A stretch of 64,000 bases of DNA from Pontederia crassipes (GCA_030549335.1 CM060198.1:43936353-44000352); one strand, 5' to 3'. Counted from the first letter of the stretch, positions 24,200-36,515 are shown. Notes: generated by a model not told the origin, from the letters alone. A program made the numbers and translations.

Positions 24200-25740
24200 C
24201 CTATGGCGGTTCGAACTTATAGAAGAACTATTCAAATGGACACCAAGGGTGAAGCACGATGGATCGCTACTGATGATGCAGCGCATAGTAACGGATATGA
24301 TAGGAAGGATCATAGAAGCACAAGTAGAAGACACAGAATATCAAAGTATGATGATAAATAAAAGTATAGAAACAACAAATTTCAAGGTCTCTCCGGATGG
24401 TGGCATCAGGTACCGTGATCGACTATGGGTACCAAATAATCCTGAACTCCGAAGAGAAGTGCTAGATTAATGCCACAAGTCCGAGTTTGCGATCAACCCA
24501 GGGAGTACTAAAATGTACAAAGACGTACAGAGGAGTTTCTGGTGGCCAGACATGAAGAAGGAGATAGTGGAGTATGTCTCCAAATGCATAGTGCGTTAAC
24601 ATGTCAAGATCGAACACTAGAAACCACAAGGAACCTTGAAGAGTCTGGGCATTCCGCAATGAAAGTGGGAAGAAATATCAATGGATTTCATCACAGGCCT
24701 ACCTCGAACTCAGAAGGGGCATGATGCCATTTGGGTTATAGTGGACCGACTCACTAAATCGGGTCACTTCCTCCCCATTAAGGTAAAACAATCTCTGGAA
24801 AGCCTCATGGATCTATATCTGTAGGAGACTGTTAGACTTCACGAAATTTCGGCAGCCATCGTATTCGATAGAGACCCCAGATTTACATCAAGATTCTGGA
24901 AGAGTCTCTAGAATACTTTTGGGACAAAGCTCCGGTATAGTACAACCTTTCATCCACAGACCGACGGGCAATCAGAGAGGACAATCCAGACGTTGGAGGA
25001 CATGCTGAGAGTATGTGCTTTGGATTGGCATGATAATTGGGATAAACATCTTCCTCTCATAGAATTTTCCTATAATAACAGCTTCCATGCTAGCATCGAG
25101 ATGTCTCCCTTTGAAGCATTGTATGGTCGCCCATGTCGCTCTCCGGCATGTTGGGACGAAATTGGAGAAAGGAAGATCTTGAGTGCGAAATTACAGAAAC
25201 AAACACAAGAATATACAGACAGAGTTGATCTAATAAAGAAAAGGATGAAGTCGGCTCAAAATCGTCAGAAAGCCTACGCCGACAAGAAGCGTCGAGAACA
25301 TAAGTTCAAGGCGGGTGATCAAGTTCTGCTCAAGGTCTCCCACACCAAAGGAGTAATGCGTTTCAGCAAACGGGGAAAATTGAGCCCAAGGTACGTAGGC
25401 CCATTCGAAATACTAGATATGGTTGGGGATTCAACATGCAGGTTGGCCCTGCCTCCAGCCTATTCAAGAGTACACAACGTCTTCCATGTCTCCCTACTCC
25501 GTATGTACAAGCACGACTACGCCAACGTGAACCAAATTGAGGAACCGAATCTCAAGGAGAATCTGACGTATGAGGAACAACCCATAGAGATATTGAAATA
25601 CTAAGAACATCAACAAGGAAAGAAGACAGTAGCACTGATCAAAGTAGCTTGGAAACATCATCAAGGAAAAGAAGCAATGTGGGAAGTAGAATCAGAAATG
25701 TGAGAGAAGTTTCCTAAACTTTTCGGTAAGCCTTAACCCT
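24200..25740 (+). pseudogene. Integrase and chromodomain of gypsy pol
   Basis: Continuation of pol after the nested insertion. 24200-24470 gives the RNase H-integrase linker and the integrase start (LWVPNNPELRREVLD, then a stop). 24470-24990 is out of frame but keeps HKSEF, MYKDVQRSFWWPDM and [16 protein letters not shown]; the zinc-binding part has lost residues (NPG for HPG, and a Cys replaced). 24993-25604 is open and gives the integrase C-terminal part ([47 protein letters not shown]). The following chromodomain-like segment VAWKHHQGKEAMWEVE is in the same frame after a stop (about 25640-25700). Chromodomains in this family target insertion to modified chromatin. Confidence 0.88.
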
Positions 25741-25782
25741 TATCCAAATTCGAGGATGAATTTTCTTTTTAGAGGGTAATAA

Positions 25783-27949
25783 TATAACACATCGGCTTCC
25801 TTAAAAAGGAAAGAAATGAAACGAACGGTCAGGGGAGGCGAAATGCCACCCCTGAGTCCGATCGTTTCGTCTTCGGCCAACCAAGGGTCGGCCGGGGCTA
25901 TATAATGGGGCCAAGGGGATGCATTTGCGATCTCTTGGACCCTCGGCCGACCACCTCCCCCACCGTCTTCTTCTTCCTTTCGTCCGGCGACCGACGTGCG
26001 CGAGCAGAGCAGAGACGCCCGGTGCGACTTCATGATGAACCACAGTCGGTCGGGAAATCCTCTGACACCCAACGACCCTCTCTGACCTTACAAGGACCAG
26101 GCGACCCTTTCCAGTGGTTGAGGACATTTTAATCCCATAGATGAAGAATTAAGGATTTATTAATGCGTAAAGTTAGTTCATTATAATCCTGAAGTAGTTT
26201 ACAACACTTTTCATATTGTGATCGTCGTCGTTGGATGGCCGGAGGACCGTCGGAATATAAGATAAAGTTCGGCGGCCCTATTTTTATCGCAAGGACCGGT
26301 CGATCGATTCTAGGAAATGGTCGACCGGTCTGCGTGCAGAATGTATAGGAGTTCTTCTATATCGGTCGATCGGCCTCACCATGGCGGTCGACCGATCTAT
26401 CGGTCAATGGACAGATTCGACCCGATGATCGGTCGACCGGTTCCAGAGAACGGTTGACCGATCCGATGCGCAGTGCGCATCTTCATGGTCTAATGAACGG
26501 TCGACCGACACCGGATCGGTCAACCGATTCACAGATCCAAACTAAGAATGAACGGTCGACCGGTCCACCAGAAATGGTCGACTGGTTCAACAGAGACCCA
26601 TTGATTCGACTTAATCAGATTGAACTACTCCCAAACATAACTGAGACTCTGACCAGTTCACCTACACTAGCTAAGTCCTATTGTACAAAGATCAACGTTC
26701 TGTTGGATCCTAATCATAGATTCACATTGACTAAAGATAAATAACGCAAGGACAAAGACATGGGATTGCTATGTGCCGCCCCTAAAGTTAAAGCAATGAT
26801 CAGAGATTAAAGCAGATGAGGGATAGGTAGTTAACTGTGGGGACAGCGAAGCTACTGTCTTAGATGACCATTATTCTTGAGATTTCAAATTTTCTCCCAC
26901 CTGTATCTCGAATGAAGGGTGATGCTATGGTCACACATCTTCCCTTAAATATTAAAGTATTATGTCAGAGTGACAGGTAGCTAGCTGTGGAGACAATGAA
27001 CCTACAGGTCTCTTAATCGATCACTGTTCCTGGATTATAGAAATTCTTCCCCCTACTTTCCGAACTGGGTGAGGTAGTAACGCCCACATCTCTTCCCTTA
27101 TGGGCTTACTGGCATCAGAGATTCAGAGAGGCACCTCTGGCATCATAACTAATAAAGCTGAACTCGTATAGGACAATAAACTTTAAGGATATTATAGTAA
27201 TATAAATGACGTAGTACCACTCACAGTAAACCAATGCAAAGTAAAGCAATGTAAGGCAAAGTACTGTAAAGTAAAACAGAGATACCGTAAAGTATTGCAG
27301 AGTATAGCAGAGACATTGTAAAGTAAAAGCAGAGTAATGTAAAGATAAAGCATTGTCATAGTAAAGAACAGAGTACTTATATGATTATTGATTGATACAT
27401 AGATTTCATGATCATCATCGATCCTTATTTCACCGTCTATTGCTATTGTACTGGCCATCTTTGCTCATGGGTATTCTATTCTCCTGCATTGGGATTTTGC
27501 AGATGAGAATGTCAATTGATGAGAAAATGGAGAGCACAGAACTTGGAGAACGCTGCACATGACTGATAATTCTGCTCCAAGCTTTCTTACTGCATATCTG
27601 TTTAATCTTTTTAATTGTTCAGAGACATCATATTTTCTTCCGCTCATAGAACTTTCCGATCAGTCTTATTTTATTTCCGCATATTTTCTATATTGAAAGA
27701 TGTCATAGACTTTCGCATATTTTTTATAATATGAGACATCACAAACTTCCGCATTAAAGTCCTTCATCATGATATTTCGACTATTCTTTCGCATTTAAAA
27801 GTTTTCTATTATGTTTATTATTATTTTATTAGTGCCACGTAAGCTGTTTTGTTGAATGATCAAGGTCAGTAGAGCAATAGACAGTGTAGCGCTCCCAGGG
27901 TCAATCTGATCGCCTACGTAACGGGAGGTGCGATTTTGGGGGCGTTACA
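25783..27949 (+). repeat. 3' LTR of the gypsy element
   Basis: Aligns with the 5' LTR. The first bases are TATAACAC rather than TGTAACAC, and the end GGGGCGTTACA is intact. It is preceded by a short polypurine run (AGAGGG, about 25771-25776) after TTCGAGGATGAA. The palindrome cluster is at 26290-26590. It lacks the roughly 65-bp block seen at 12655-12719. Confidence 0.9.
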
Positions 27950-28687
27950 GTACATGTTTGGATTATGGTGCTTGTGACTTTTTTCCGTACGTGATTGAAG
28001 TCTCAACTACGAATCCAAAACTAACATAAAAAAATATCGGCAATTTGTTTTTCCACTGCGAGATATTCCAATAATACTTCTATTTTATTATAATCAATTC
28101 CTACGATTGATATTAGAAGAAAATGACCTTTCTCATTTTCGTGCAAAATTTAATCCGAATTATTGTACACCCACTTCAAAATCTAATTAATAAAAAAGAC
28201 GAGGTACTTGTGATGGAGCTAGGAGAGCAACTTGGTTTGGAGATCATGGACGTCTTGCATGGACATAGAATTGCCACGCTTCACTGCAACAATCATTCTG
28301 CCATATATCACCCTGTTCTAAACCTTTGGAATCCATCAACACCAAGAAGGGACTCGTCGAAATTTTCCGTTGCAGCCTTGACCTTTTCGAACGAGAAGTG
28401 CGGCATAAACTAGAAGGAAGGGTTGAGGCATGGCACTTTCTGGTCTCCGTCTTGTTTGATCCTGCTGAATGAGAATTTTGGGAGGGATTCCAGGAGCCAT
28501 GTACAAGACAGCTGGCCACTAATATGAGCATCCTTTCCTTTCTTCTTCTTCTGGTACTCGCACAGTCCAATTGCACAGGCAGCTGCAAGCAACACAATGT
28601 TCCCTCCAACAATTTGTGGAACGTTGCTTCTGGATTTGCCTTTCTGGTTGTTAGGATCTACCACCACTGCTTGAGTGTTATGCACTG

Positions 28688-29023
28688 GTTAAAATTTTAA
28701 TTAAATTAGGATGATTTTTATAAATTTATCATATGATTTAGAATTAAATTTATATGATTTTAGAGATATTAAAAATAATTATTCCCACGCAACTTCTATT
28801 TCTTCTCGATCAAGTAAAAAGAATAATAAAATATTTATCTAATTTAATTTTTCTTAACTCTTGAATTATAATTTATATTTAAATAAATAAAACCAACTCA
28901 TATCATTAATTCATATTTAAATATGATTTTTATAAATCGTTCCCAAATTGAAACTCAAAGACACTTACACCCTAATTCATTCTTTTATCATTAAATTACA
29001 AACAAAAAGAAATATTAGTAACA
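28688..29023 (-). repeat. Inverted copy of the flanking block at 5888-6260
   Basis: AT-rich segment that matches the 5888-6260 region as reverse complement, from TTAAAATTTTAA at its left end to the GTAAC end. It lies between the copy A transmembrane fragment and the inverted ectodomain fragment, and is part of the inverted block 28688-29400. Confidence 0.75.
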
Positions 29024-29400
29024 GATCAATGGGATCGAACAGATGATGTCTATTCAACAGCAAGGTCAATGGGATCGAACGCACAGATCAATATGAACTA
29101 TAACCTCACCTGGATCCTAACAGTGGATGCTGGATTCTATTACCTCATCAGGCTGCACTTCTGTGAGATTCAGTATCCCATAACGAAGGTAAATCAGAGG
29201 GTGTTTTATATCTACCTCAACAATCATACTGCAGAAGCATATGCAGATGTCATTGGTAGGAGTGGTGGAATAGGAAAACCTGCCTTTCAGGACTTCGTTG
29301 TCATCACGACAGGAAGTGGGCAGACGGACTTGTGGGTCGCCCTTCATCCGGATACCATCACTCAGCCAGAATACTGGGATGCAATCTTGAATGGCCTTAA
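29024..29400 (+). pseudogene. Inverted malectin-like ectodomain fragment of RLK copy A
   Basis: The plus-strand frame encodes [20 protein letters not shown] through [20 protein letters not shown] to ILNGL. This is nearly identical to the minus-strand ectodomain of copy B (about 41080-41450), but here it is in the opposite orientation to the rest of copy A. It is open for this stretch but has no start region, signal peptide or continuation. The frame running on to 29473 reads flanking DNA. A short duplication of AGATCAATGGGATCGAAC lies at its left edge (29025-29041). Confidence 0.88.
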
Positions 29401-29649
29401 ATCTAATCAATCAGCATTAAATCTTTTATCCAAACAAAGCCTGTCAACCAATACACTCAAGGAGGAGGCTTGAACTCTGTCATAACTTCCAAGAGCATAT
29501 TGTACATCGTATTGCTAAATCATAACTCGTTCTCATAATACAACAATACCACGTATGCTCATATAACAACAGCGGCATCAGCACCGCTGCACCCATACTT
29601 CCAAAGTTCCAATATTAAAAGACAAGCACATACATTTGAACATATTGTG
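29401..29649. repeat. 3' flank of RLK copy B, duplicate of 6301-6530
   Basis: Direct match to 6301-6530 (ATCTAATCAATCAGCATTAA start, CTCATATAAC part, CATTTGAA end), interrupted at its right end by the solo LTR. Confidence 0.75.
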
Positions 29650-30852
29650 CGTTGGAATATAATTTTAATGTTCTATAAAATTATATTTTGATGATATAAT
29701 TTTTAAAAAATTAAAATTATATGTTAAAAAAATTAAATAAAAATGGATAACTTTGTATATGCACTAAATTTTGATTGAATATTTGACTATGCTCTCATTA
29801 AGAAGAAGATTCTGGATGAATAATGATATCAAATTGAAGAAAATCCTATTAGCTATTCATAGAATCTAATATTATCTTATTTGAATAACTGTGTAAAAAG
29901 TTATGCTCAAAATAGTCCAGGATGGTCGACCTGCCAATCAAAGCAATGAAAGTCGGTCGAGACTATATCGGTCGATCGATCAGAGATACCAGTCGACTGG
30001 TCAATGCAAAGCTTACCCAGCTCAACGATGAGACTACACTGATCGACAGTCCGGTCGATGCACCGATCGATCGATCAGCTCAACGGGCGAAAATAAAAAT
30101 GTCGAGACTATACCGATCGACAGAACCGATTGATAGTCTAGTCGACTAATCAAGCACTGGCATTGAAGAAATGGCGCAACGATCATATAGACTGGTCGAC
30201 CGGCTCATTCATTCGGTCGACTGGTCCTCGATTGAGATGAACAATAATGACTATTTTTTAAGAAGAAATTTGTGAAACATTTCTTGGACGAATTTTCCAC
30301 ATTTAGAAGGTTATAAAAGGAGTGCCAAAGTCTGAAAAAAAAACATTCATGCAAGCATTGAAGAAAAACTTCAAGTTATCAAAAGAATATCAATCTCTTG
30401 AAGTTATTATTCTAGTTTTTCTTCTTTCTCTCTTCTTTTTTTGTGGGCATGATATTGTAAAAGAGAGAAATCATTATTTAGAAGATTGAGAGAGCTCTTG
30501 TGTAAAAGAGGTTCCATATATTATCTCTTGAGTGAGAGAAAAGATAAGCTTCCTAAGAGGAGAGGTGTGCCTTACCTCTCGAAGCAGAGAAAATGTGGTT
30601 TGATATAAAGAGTTCTTCCTTGCCCCATTTGGAATTAAGGAAGAGTTTAGTGGAATTTTCAGCGCTCTCGAAGTCGAAAAGTCAGAGTGAGGACATAGGT
30701 CAAGGTGTGGCCGAACCTCATCAGCAACCACCTTACGTTCTTGTATTTGCATTCTCTCTCAATTTTAAGCTTCCACGACATATTTTGTGAAATCAATAAT
30801 TTCAATTTTAAACACCAATTCACCCCCGATCTTGGTACCTTGGGATCCTACA
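29650..30852 (+). mobile_element. Solo Sirevirus-like (Ty1/copia) LTR in RLK copy B
   Basis: Flanked by ATTGTG (29644-29649 and 30853-30858); the empty site in copy A is ACTGTG at 6512-6517. It begins CGTTGG, a decayed TGTTGG (or TGCGTTGG if two bases of the repeat belong to the LTR), and ends CTTGGGATCCTACA. A palindrome cluster (GGTCGACC, CGATCGAT types) lies at 29925-30230 and TATAAAAG at 30312-30319. No internal region remains. Confidence 0.85.
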
Positions 30853-31954
30853 ATTGTGAAGGTGCATGTAAAGTATAGGGGAAGGCAAGGCAATTTGGTC
30901 ACCGCTCTATTGGGTTCATGATCTTAGAAGACTGCACTTAGTCTTAGGCTAATCGAGTCCCCTGCTGTCACTTATCAGTGCCACAGGAGGAGGAGGACGA
31001 GGTGGTAGTGGTGGTGGTGGTCGACCAGGTTGAAGGATAACTAAGATCTCTCTTTTCGGTCGTCATTAGAGGTGTTAGCTTCGTCCCACATGACCACCAT
31101 GAACTTACCTCTGCTCTCCCCTTGGAGATCTAAGCAAAGTCGAGGTTCACTCTATGGCGACTTCAGACACATTTCTCAGTAGTCTCCACAAACTTCACCA
31201 AGTGTTGAGGAGCAATCTTGCCCTTTAGAAAGGGATCAGTGATCAGGTCATGCGTTCCCATGTTCCACTATAAGAAAATTGACAATTAGCGATGCAGAAA
31301 GTGGCGATGTGCATTCGACGCTAGTAGCGTCTCTTTAGCGTCTCCATCACGTCGAGAAAGTGTGGCGCTACTTGCATCTCAATAGTGTCTTTTTAGCGAT
31401 GCAATAACATTAGAATTAGTCGACGCTAAAGCCGGTGCCATGGTGACACTAATGAGACACTATTATCGCACGCGTAAATAGAAAAATGTGCGGTAGATTA
31501 TAGCAACGTATTGGCGTTGACATGATGAGATGTTAAATTCACATCACAACCTGCGCAACGCTAATTCGATGCTAACACAAGAGGCAATATTGACGTTAAT
31601 GCCCTGCACTATCTTGGTGTCGACAAATGGAGGCGCTAAATTAGCATCTCATATCAGGTGATGCTAAAGTGGCACGAACCTAGGTCAAGCGCTGAGGTGA
31701 CGCTATGTCGTCGCAAGATATCGAGAAACACTTACAACGCTTAATCGATGACGCTACTTCTGTCGCCGATGTGTTTGAAGAACATATATGTTAATTAAGA
31801 AATAGATTAACTATATGTTATCTATATTTGTATAACTATATGTTATCTATTTTGATGCTAATTTGTATAGCAACATATATGTTACTATATATATATATAT
31901 ATTATATAGACTATAGTTTAATGAATAAATATATTAAATATTATATGTGTACCT

Positions 31955-32432
31955 TCAACATATGTATTCCTACATCATATATATCCGTGTGTGTGTATAT
32001 TCCTAAATATATATTTGTTACCTATATTATATATGTAACTTACGCATACAATATATATCATATCTTAATTATAGATATATTATTTTTATATTCTTAATCA
32101 TGGAATTATGATAGTTGAATTAAGTGACATGATTTCTTACAAAACATCTCATATTTAGCGCCACCGTAGAGACTCAATAGCGTCGACATATGTATTCCTA
32201 CATCATATATATGTTACTCATATATATATACATATATATATATATGTATTCCTAAATATATATTTGTTACCTATATTATATATGTTACTTATGCATACAA
32301 TATATATCATGTCTTAATTATAGATATATTATTTTTATATTTTTAATCATGGAATTATGATGGTTCAATTAAGTGACATGATTTCTTACAAAACATCTCA
32401 TATTTAGTGCCACCATAGAGACTCAATAGCGT
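31955..32432. repeat. Internal duplication of about 240 bp in the CACTA element
   Basis: The block from CAACATATGTATTCCTACAT to CTCAATAGCGTCGAC (31958-32187) is repeated immediately to the right (to about 32432), each copy ending in GAGACTCAATAGCGT. A related block occurs once, inverted, in the truncated CACTA element at 3970-4200. Confidence 0.7.
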
Positions 32433-33549
32433 TGACGTTGCGCCACGCTAGCGTCATCGAAAGTCTTAATGCTATAGAGGCACCAATGGCGGTGTTTTAG
32501 CGTCGCAATGTTCTGACACTAATCAGCATCCCAAGATTGTAGCGCGACTTCGACACTAGTTGGTCGCTATTTTTTTAGCGACACATTAGCGTCGCTATAG
32601 CGCCACGAAAATGAGTTGCTCTTTTTTAACTGACTTTTTATTATTGTCACTTAATCGAGCACGTATAGACATATACATACACACATATACAAATATATAC
32701 ACACATTATTGTCACTTAATCGATACATATACATATACACATTATTGTCACATGAACTAATTTCAATATAATCTTAATATAATAAAAACTTATATATAAA
32801 ATTATCATATATAAACTTATAATATAATCTAAAGTTAAATTTAAACTAGGAAAAAATTCCAAATGGCATCACTATAGCCACAAAATAGCGTCGCAAGCTT
32901 TGTGACGCGTCATTAGCATCGAAGTAGCGTCACATATGTCGGAGGCACTAAATACTTAAGTTAAATCCTTCACCACTATTTTGTGTTTTTACTATTTTAC
33001 TATTATCGCTCTCCATCGATTTTGACCCCGACGGCCTATGCCCATTGCTCCGACGCCCAACGCTCGACTCCGACCCCGCCCTCCCTACCTCCTCGATGTC
33101 CACCCTCGCCCGATGCCCACTGCTCTGACCGATGCCTCCCTCCCTCCTCCGACCTCGCCCTCCCTGCCTCCTCCGACACTGTCATCCGCCGTCGTCTGAC
33201 GCTGCCTCCTCCTCCAACCCTACCTCCTTTGACCACACCTCCATCGACGCCATCCACCCTTCTTCGGCCGCCCACCTGTTGCTCCGGCCGCCCACTGCTT
33301 TAGTCGTCCACTAATTTTACCGCCACTGTTGGGCCACCACCCTGTTGTTCGGCCAACAATGTGGAAGAAGGTACGAGCCCTACTCCGACCGCCCACTGCT
33401 CTGACTGCCCGGAGTCCACTGTTCAAGTCATTACGATTTGACGAGCATCGACAATGCATGGTACTATAGATACAAAATCAAGTAATCAAACTTTTACCTT
33501 ATGCTTAATTTATAAAATTTGAAACTTTATTGCAAGAGGAGAAATAAAG

Positions 33550-33960
33550 CGGTCCTATTGACTTTCGCGTGGTCTACGAGACCATGCATAAGAGCCGCAA
33601 GACCAACGAGTTGGTCACGCCCACTGCTTATAGGGTTCTGGTAAGTGTTATCACATGTTCACTTAGTTGGTGATGGTAGTGCAAATGATCTTTTAAATGC
33701 GCAATGTTTTAATTATTTTAGGATGCGTACAATGAGAAAATGGCTAAGAAGTACGAAGATAACTCAAGTAGTCAGCCACCAGGTAACTATCTCAAAAGCG
33801 ATTCATGTCTTTAATTTATATAACATCTTATATGTTTATGTGTTTTTTTATGTTATATAATTTATAAAATCTATAATGTCTATATTTTCTATTTCGTAGA
33901 GGACCCTGCTTTTGAGAGGAGGTGGTCGGCATGACACGACCTAGACACAGCCGCTCAAGT
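33550..33960 (+). pseudogene. Remnant of the accessory plant CACTA ORF (Transposase_24-like)
   Basis: Frames at 33552-33640 and 33722-33780 read IDFRVVYETMHKSRKTNELV and DAYNEKMAKKYED, followed by DPAFERRWSA and a GLSAPSSSATPN stretch. The order (a THxxK-like segment, a helix ending in xKMxxxY, then a short Gly-rich end) resembles the plant transposase (Ptta/En/Spm) domain found next to TNP2 in CACTA elements. Intron-like sequence separates the two parts, and stops follow after 33930. The homology call is by eye. Confidence 0.5.
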
Positions 33961-36395
33961 ACCTAGGAAGAGCGAAGGATATACAGGTGGTTTATCAGCT
34001 CCGAGTTCATCCGCTACACCTAATGTGACATAGCTATTGCAACAGTTATTGCAGTACTTATCGCAATAGATATCGTAGGAGGTGTCGCAGCAACTATTGC
34101 AGTAGTTGGCTCCTTTATTGTAGATGATTTAGAATTGATCCTGCCGTAGAATCAATCGCTGCGAGGCCAAGGACTGAGCACGTCGATATCGAATGTCCGG
34201 AATGACACCGACTCCCGAAGTTAGTATAAAAACTTTTGCATGATATTAGATATACTTTTATTACTTATACATTTGTTATTAGATATACGTGTAGTAGTTA
34301 TACTTTTGTTAGTTCAGTTTATTACTTTCCATATTGTTATCTTTGGTATGATGCCTGTGATGAATGGTAAAAGCATTTATATGTATTATATAATTGTATG
34401 GTGTGGGAAGGAAAGAAAATGTGATTGTAATGGAGCAAAATTATCCGAAATTAGCGTCTCCATAGTGTCTTAATTACCTCGCACGAAGAGTCGACACTAT
34501 TTTAAATATATCATCTTTAGCGTCATATTAGTGTCACGTAGCACCGAACTAGCATCAGTTAACGTATAAACTTAGCATCACTCTAGCAACGGAATAGTGT
34601 TGCGGTGTACCGGGCCACTTTAGCGTCGCGTTAGCGATGCAACTCAACTGCTCGCAATGGTACTTTTCGTGTCATCTTAACGTCGAGTTATGTCGAGTGT
34701 TGACGCTAGCTGCATCACCTTTAGCGTTGGGGCTATTACGACGCTAATAGCTACCGATTCCGGGCTTCTCATTTTTTAACGCTACTTCGACGCTATCGTT
34801 TCTAGCAATGCATTAGCGATGCAATAACATCTCGATTGATGTGTAGCTATTCGCTAGTTTTCTTGTAGTGTTCTGACAATGCAAAGCCCAATCCACCAAG
34901 TTCACCTGTTCATCTAGGAGATTTATGTCAAGAGTAGACAAGCAGAAAGGACTAGCACAAGACTGAAAGAGTAGACATCAAATTTTTCTTAGTGACTTGT
35001 TGCCTCTTGGAGTACTCTAGGTCCTCGTAACCAAAGCTGCTCTCCACCTCTATGATGACATGGGAATGGTCCAAGTTCAGGCCTGTCCTTTAAAAGTCAA
35101 AATATGAAACCTTGGCCTCCCACTTCTCGTCCAAGAGGATGTTTTGGTCTTCAAATCACGGTGAATGATGGTATACTTAGCGCATGTGTGTGTCACGGGG
35201 CGTTTTCTCATGACACGATGCGCAAAGCCTCGTGGTACAAATACCGCTCAACTTAAGCTCTCGGCCGCTCAGCGCCGAACCATGGAATACATGCAGCTAC
35301 CCCGCACTTCGTGATATTGAGGAGTACCAAGTTATTCGTCCTTAAGGCATTTATCTTGTAAGGCCATCCTTATGAATGGTCAAGTATGTGGCGTTACCCG
35401 TAGGGTACGTCTATTACATTCTTCATATGTAATAAGACTCTTATACCTACGGTACACTAGGAGGAGTTCACTAGTGCCTTCCGACGCCCAGATGTGTGTT
35501 ATGTTTCATCATATTTAATACAACCAAACTTTCCTTAATTCTAGTGTCATGGCCTTGAGCGTGGGGTGACAACCTACATCGGAGACCCTTCTCAGTGCCC
35601 CGTGGTACATCGACTACCCCTTCGGACTTTAAGTGCCCAAGCACCTGCATTAGCGCCGTAACGTGCTAATGTCACGGTCCCATGATGTGTAGTCCAACAC
35701 TTTGGTCATGTCCGTGATCGAATGCCTATAAGAGAGACTCTCGGCATAGTCGTCTCGATCATAAATCTTTCGTTGCTACTCAAAACAGGCTTGGCTTGGT
35801 GTCTATCTGCCTAGTTGCCGTACGAGGTATAGTGTTCAAGAATGACCCCGTGACAAGTGGTATTAGAGCAATTCATCCTGCTCGGATTATCCAGCGACGA
35901 TGACTCGCGCGTGTCGTCACGATGCGCTCTGGCATAGGAAAAGTGCTTCCGTTCAAAAACTCCACTACGCCAAGGTACCATGGTCTTTGTTCATGGATGC
36001 CAATGAGGAATGCATGGCAAGCTTCCTTGCCGCACATCCAGTCGTGCCCCATAGTAAGTTCCTTATACACCTATGTCATGCCAAGGAATGTTGATCATGC
36101 ACTATTATGACAGATTGATGGCCCCGTCTAATCAGGACGGTCATGCGTCGCTCACTTGAGCAGGTCAACCACCCCAAGTATACAATCGGGAATCTTGAAG
36201 TGTCGCGCTGCGTCAAGAGTGTCCATATGCTCCGCATGATGGTCTTGCGCTACCCATACCAAGAAGTCACACTACACAATCGTCGTGTAACTCGGAGGAC
36301 CCGTGTCACATTCAAGGACTCGATCATGCGCTGCTCGGTATTTTGTGATGTCGCATAGCATGCTCAATCATGCAACGTGAAGCGTATCATTCACA

Positions 36396-36515
36396 AGCAT
36401 TAAGGGTTAAGGTTAAGCATGGGAGAAGTTAAGGTTAAGGTTAAGCATTAAGGGTTAAGGTTAAGCATGATCAATCATGCTCCATGGGAGAAGTTGGCTC
36501 AAGGTTAAGCATTAA
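36396..36515 (+). repeat. Short minisatellite of GGTTAAGCATTAAGG type
   Basis: Repeats of TTAAGGGTTAAGGTTAAGCAT, TTAAGGTTAAGG and AAGCATTAAGG in about 120 bases inside the gag-only element. Not the plant telomere repeat TTTAGGG. Confidence 0.7.

Larger units (their letters stand above)
12309..27949 (+). mobile_element. Ty3/gypsy chromovirus (Tekay/Del-like) retrotransposon, degenerate, with nested insertion
   Basis: A complete element structure: 5' LTR 12309-14546, primer binding site, gag, protease, reverse transcriptase/RNase H, integrase with C-terminal chromodomain, polypurine tract, and 3' LTR 25783-27949. The target duplication GTACA is at 12304-12308 and 27950-27954, and copy B keeps the near-identical empty site ATACA at 40280-40284. 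The protease-RT-RNase H-integrase order and the chromodomain place it among chromoviruses; Tekay/Del is inferred from the TTCGAGGATGAA motif before the polypurine tract. It is inactive: stop codons and frameshifts occur in gag and integrase, protease and RT are brought together by a deletion, and a 6-kb insertion separates RNase H from integrase. Confidence 0.92.
6558..28687 (-). pseudogene. CrRLK1L (FERONIA-like) receptor kinase pseudogene, copy A
   Basis: This is a broken receptor kinase read from high to low coordinates, interrupted by three LTR insertions. Pieces: 27950-28687 holds the end of the ectodomain, the transmembrane and juxtamembrane region, and a kinase N-lobe with VAVKRGNS around the catalytic lysine and HHRHLVS. 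11803-12308 holds kinase subdomains V-VI (LVYDYM, RLEI-like, HYLH-like). 8698-9181 holds the C-lobe. 6558-6710 holds the C-terminal tail ending in MNPTER and a stop. The stop-proximal segment lacks two bases relative to copy C (6558-6600), and frameshifts occur in every lobe. A further ectodomain piece is inverted at 29024-29400. The N-terminal half of the ectodomain is missing. It has the same order as the intact copy C and is certainly non-functional. Confidence 0.9.
31266..34870 (+). mobile_element. CACTA (En/Spm) transposon, degenerate, in RLK copy B
   Basis: Starts CACTATAAGAAAATT and ends TTTTCTTGTAGTG, with the 3-bp target duplication TTC at 31263-31265 and 34871-34873. Copy A has the undisturbed site at 8930-8932. 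Subterminal GCGTC/GACGC motifs are dense at both ends (31310-31760, 34450-34860). The middle holds AT-rich simple sequence (31800-32400) with an internal duplication, a C-rich low-complexity stretch (33010-33440), and a transposase remnant (33550-33960). It is non-autonomous because the main catalytic transposase is absent. Confidence 0.92.

Noticed and set aside
33010..33460. Pro-rich and Gly/Arg-rich frames inside the CACTA element
   Set aside because: Low-complexity C-rich sequence open on both strands; no conserved motif.
36396..36515. Possible interstitial telomere repeat
   Set aside because: Units are TTAAGGTTAAGCAT-like, not TTTAGGG; a local minisatellite in the gag-only element.
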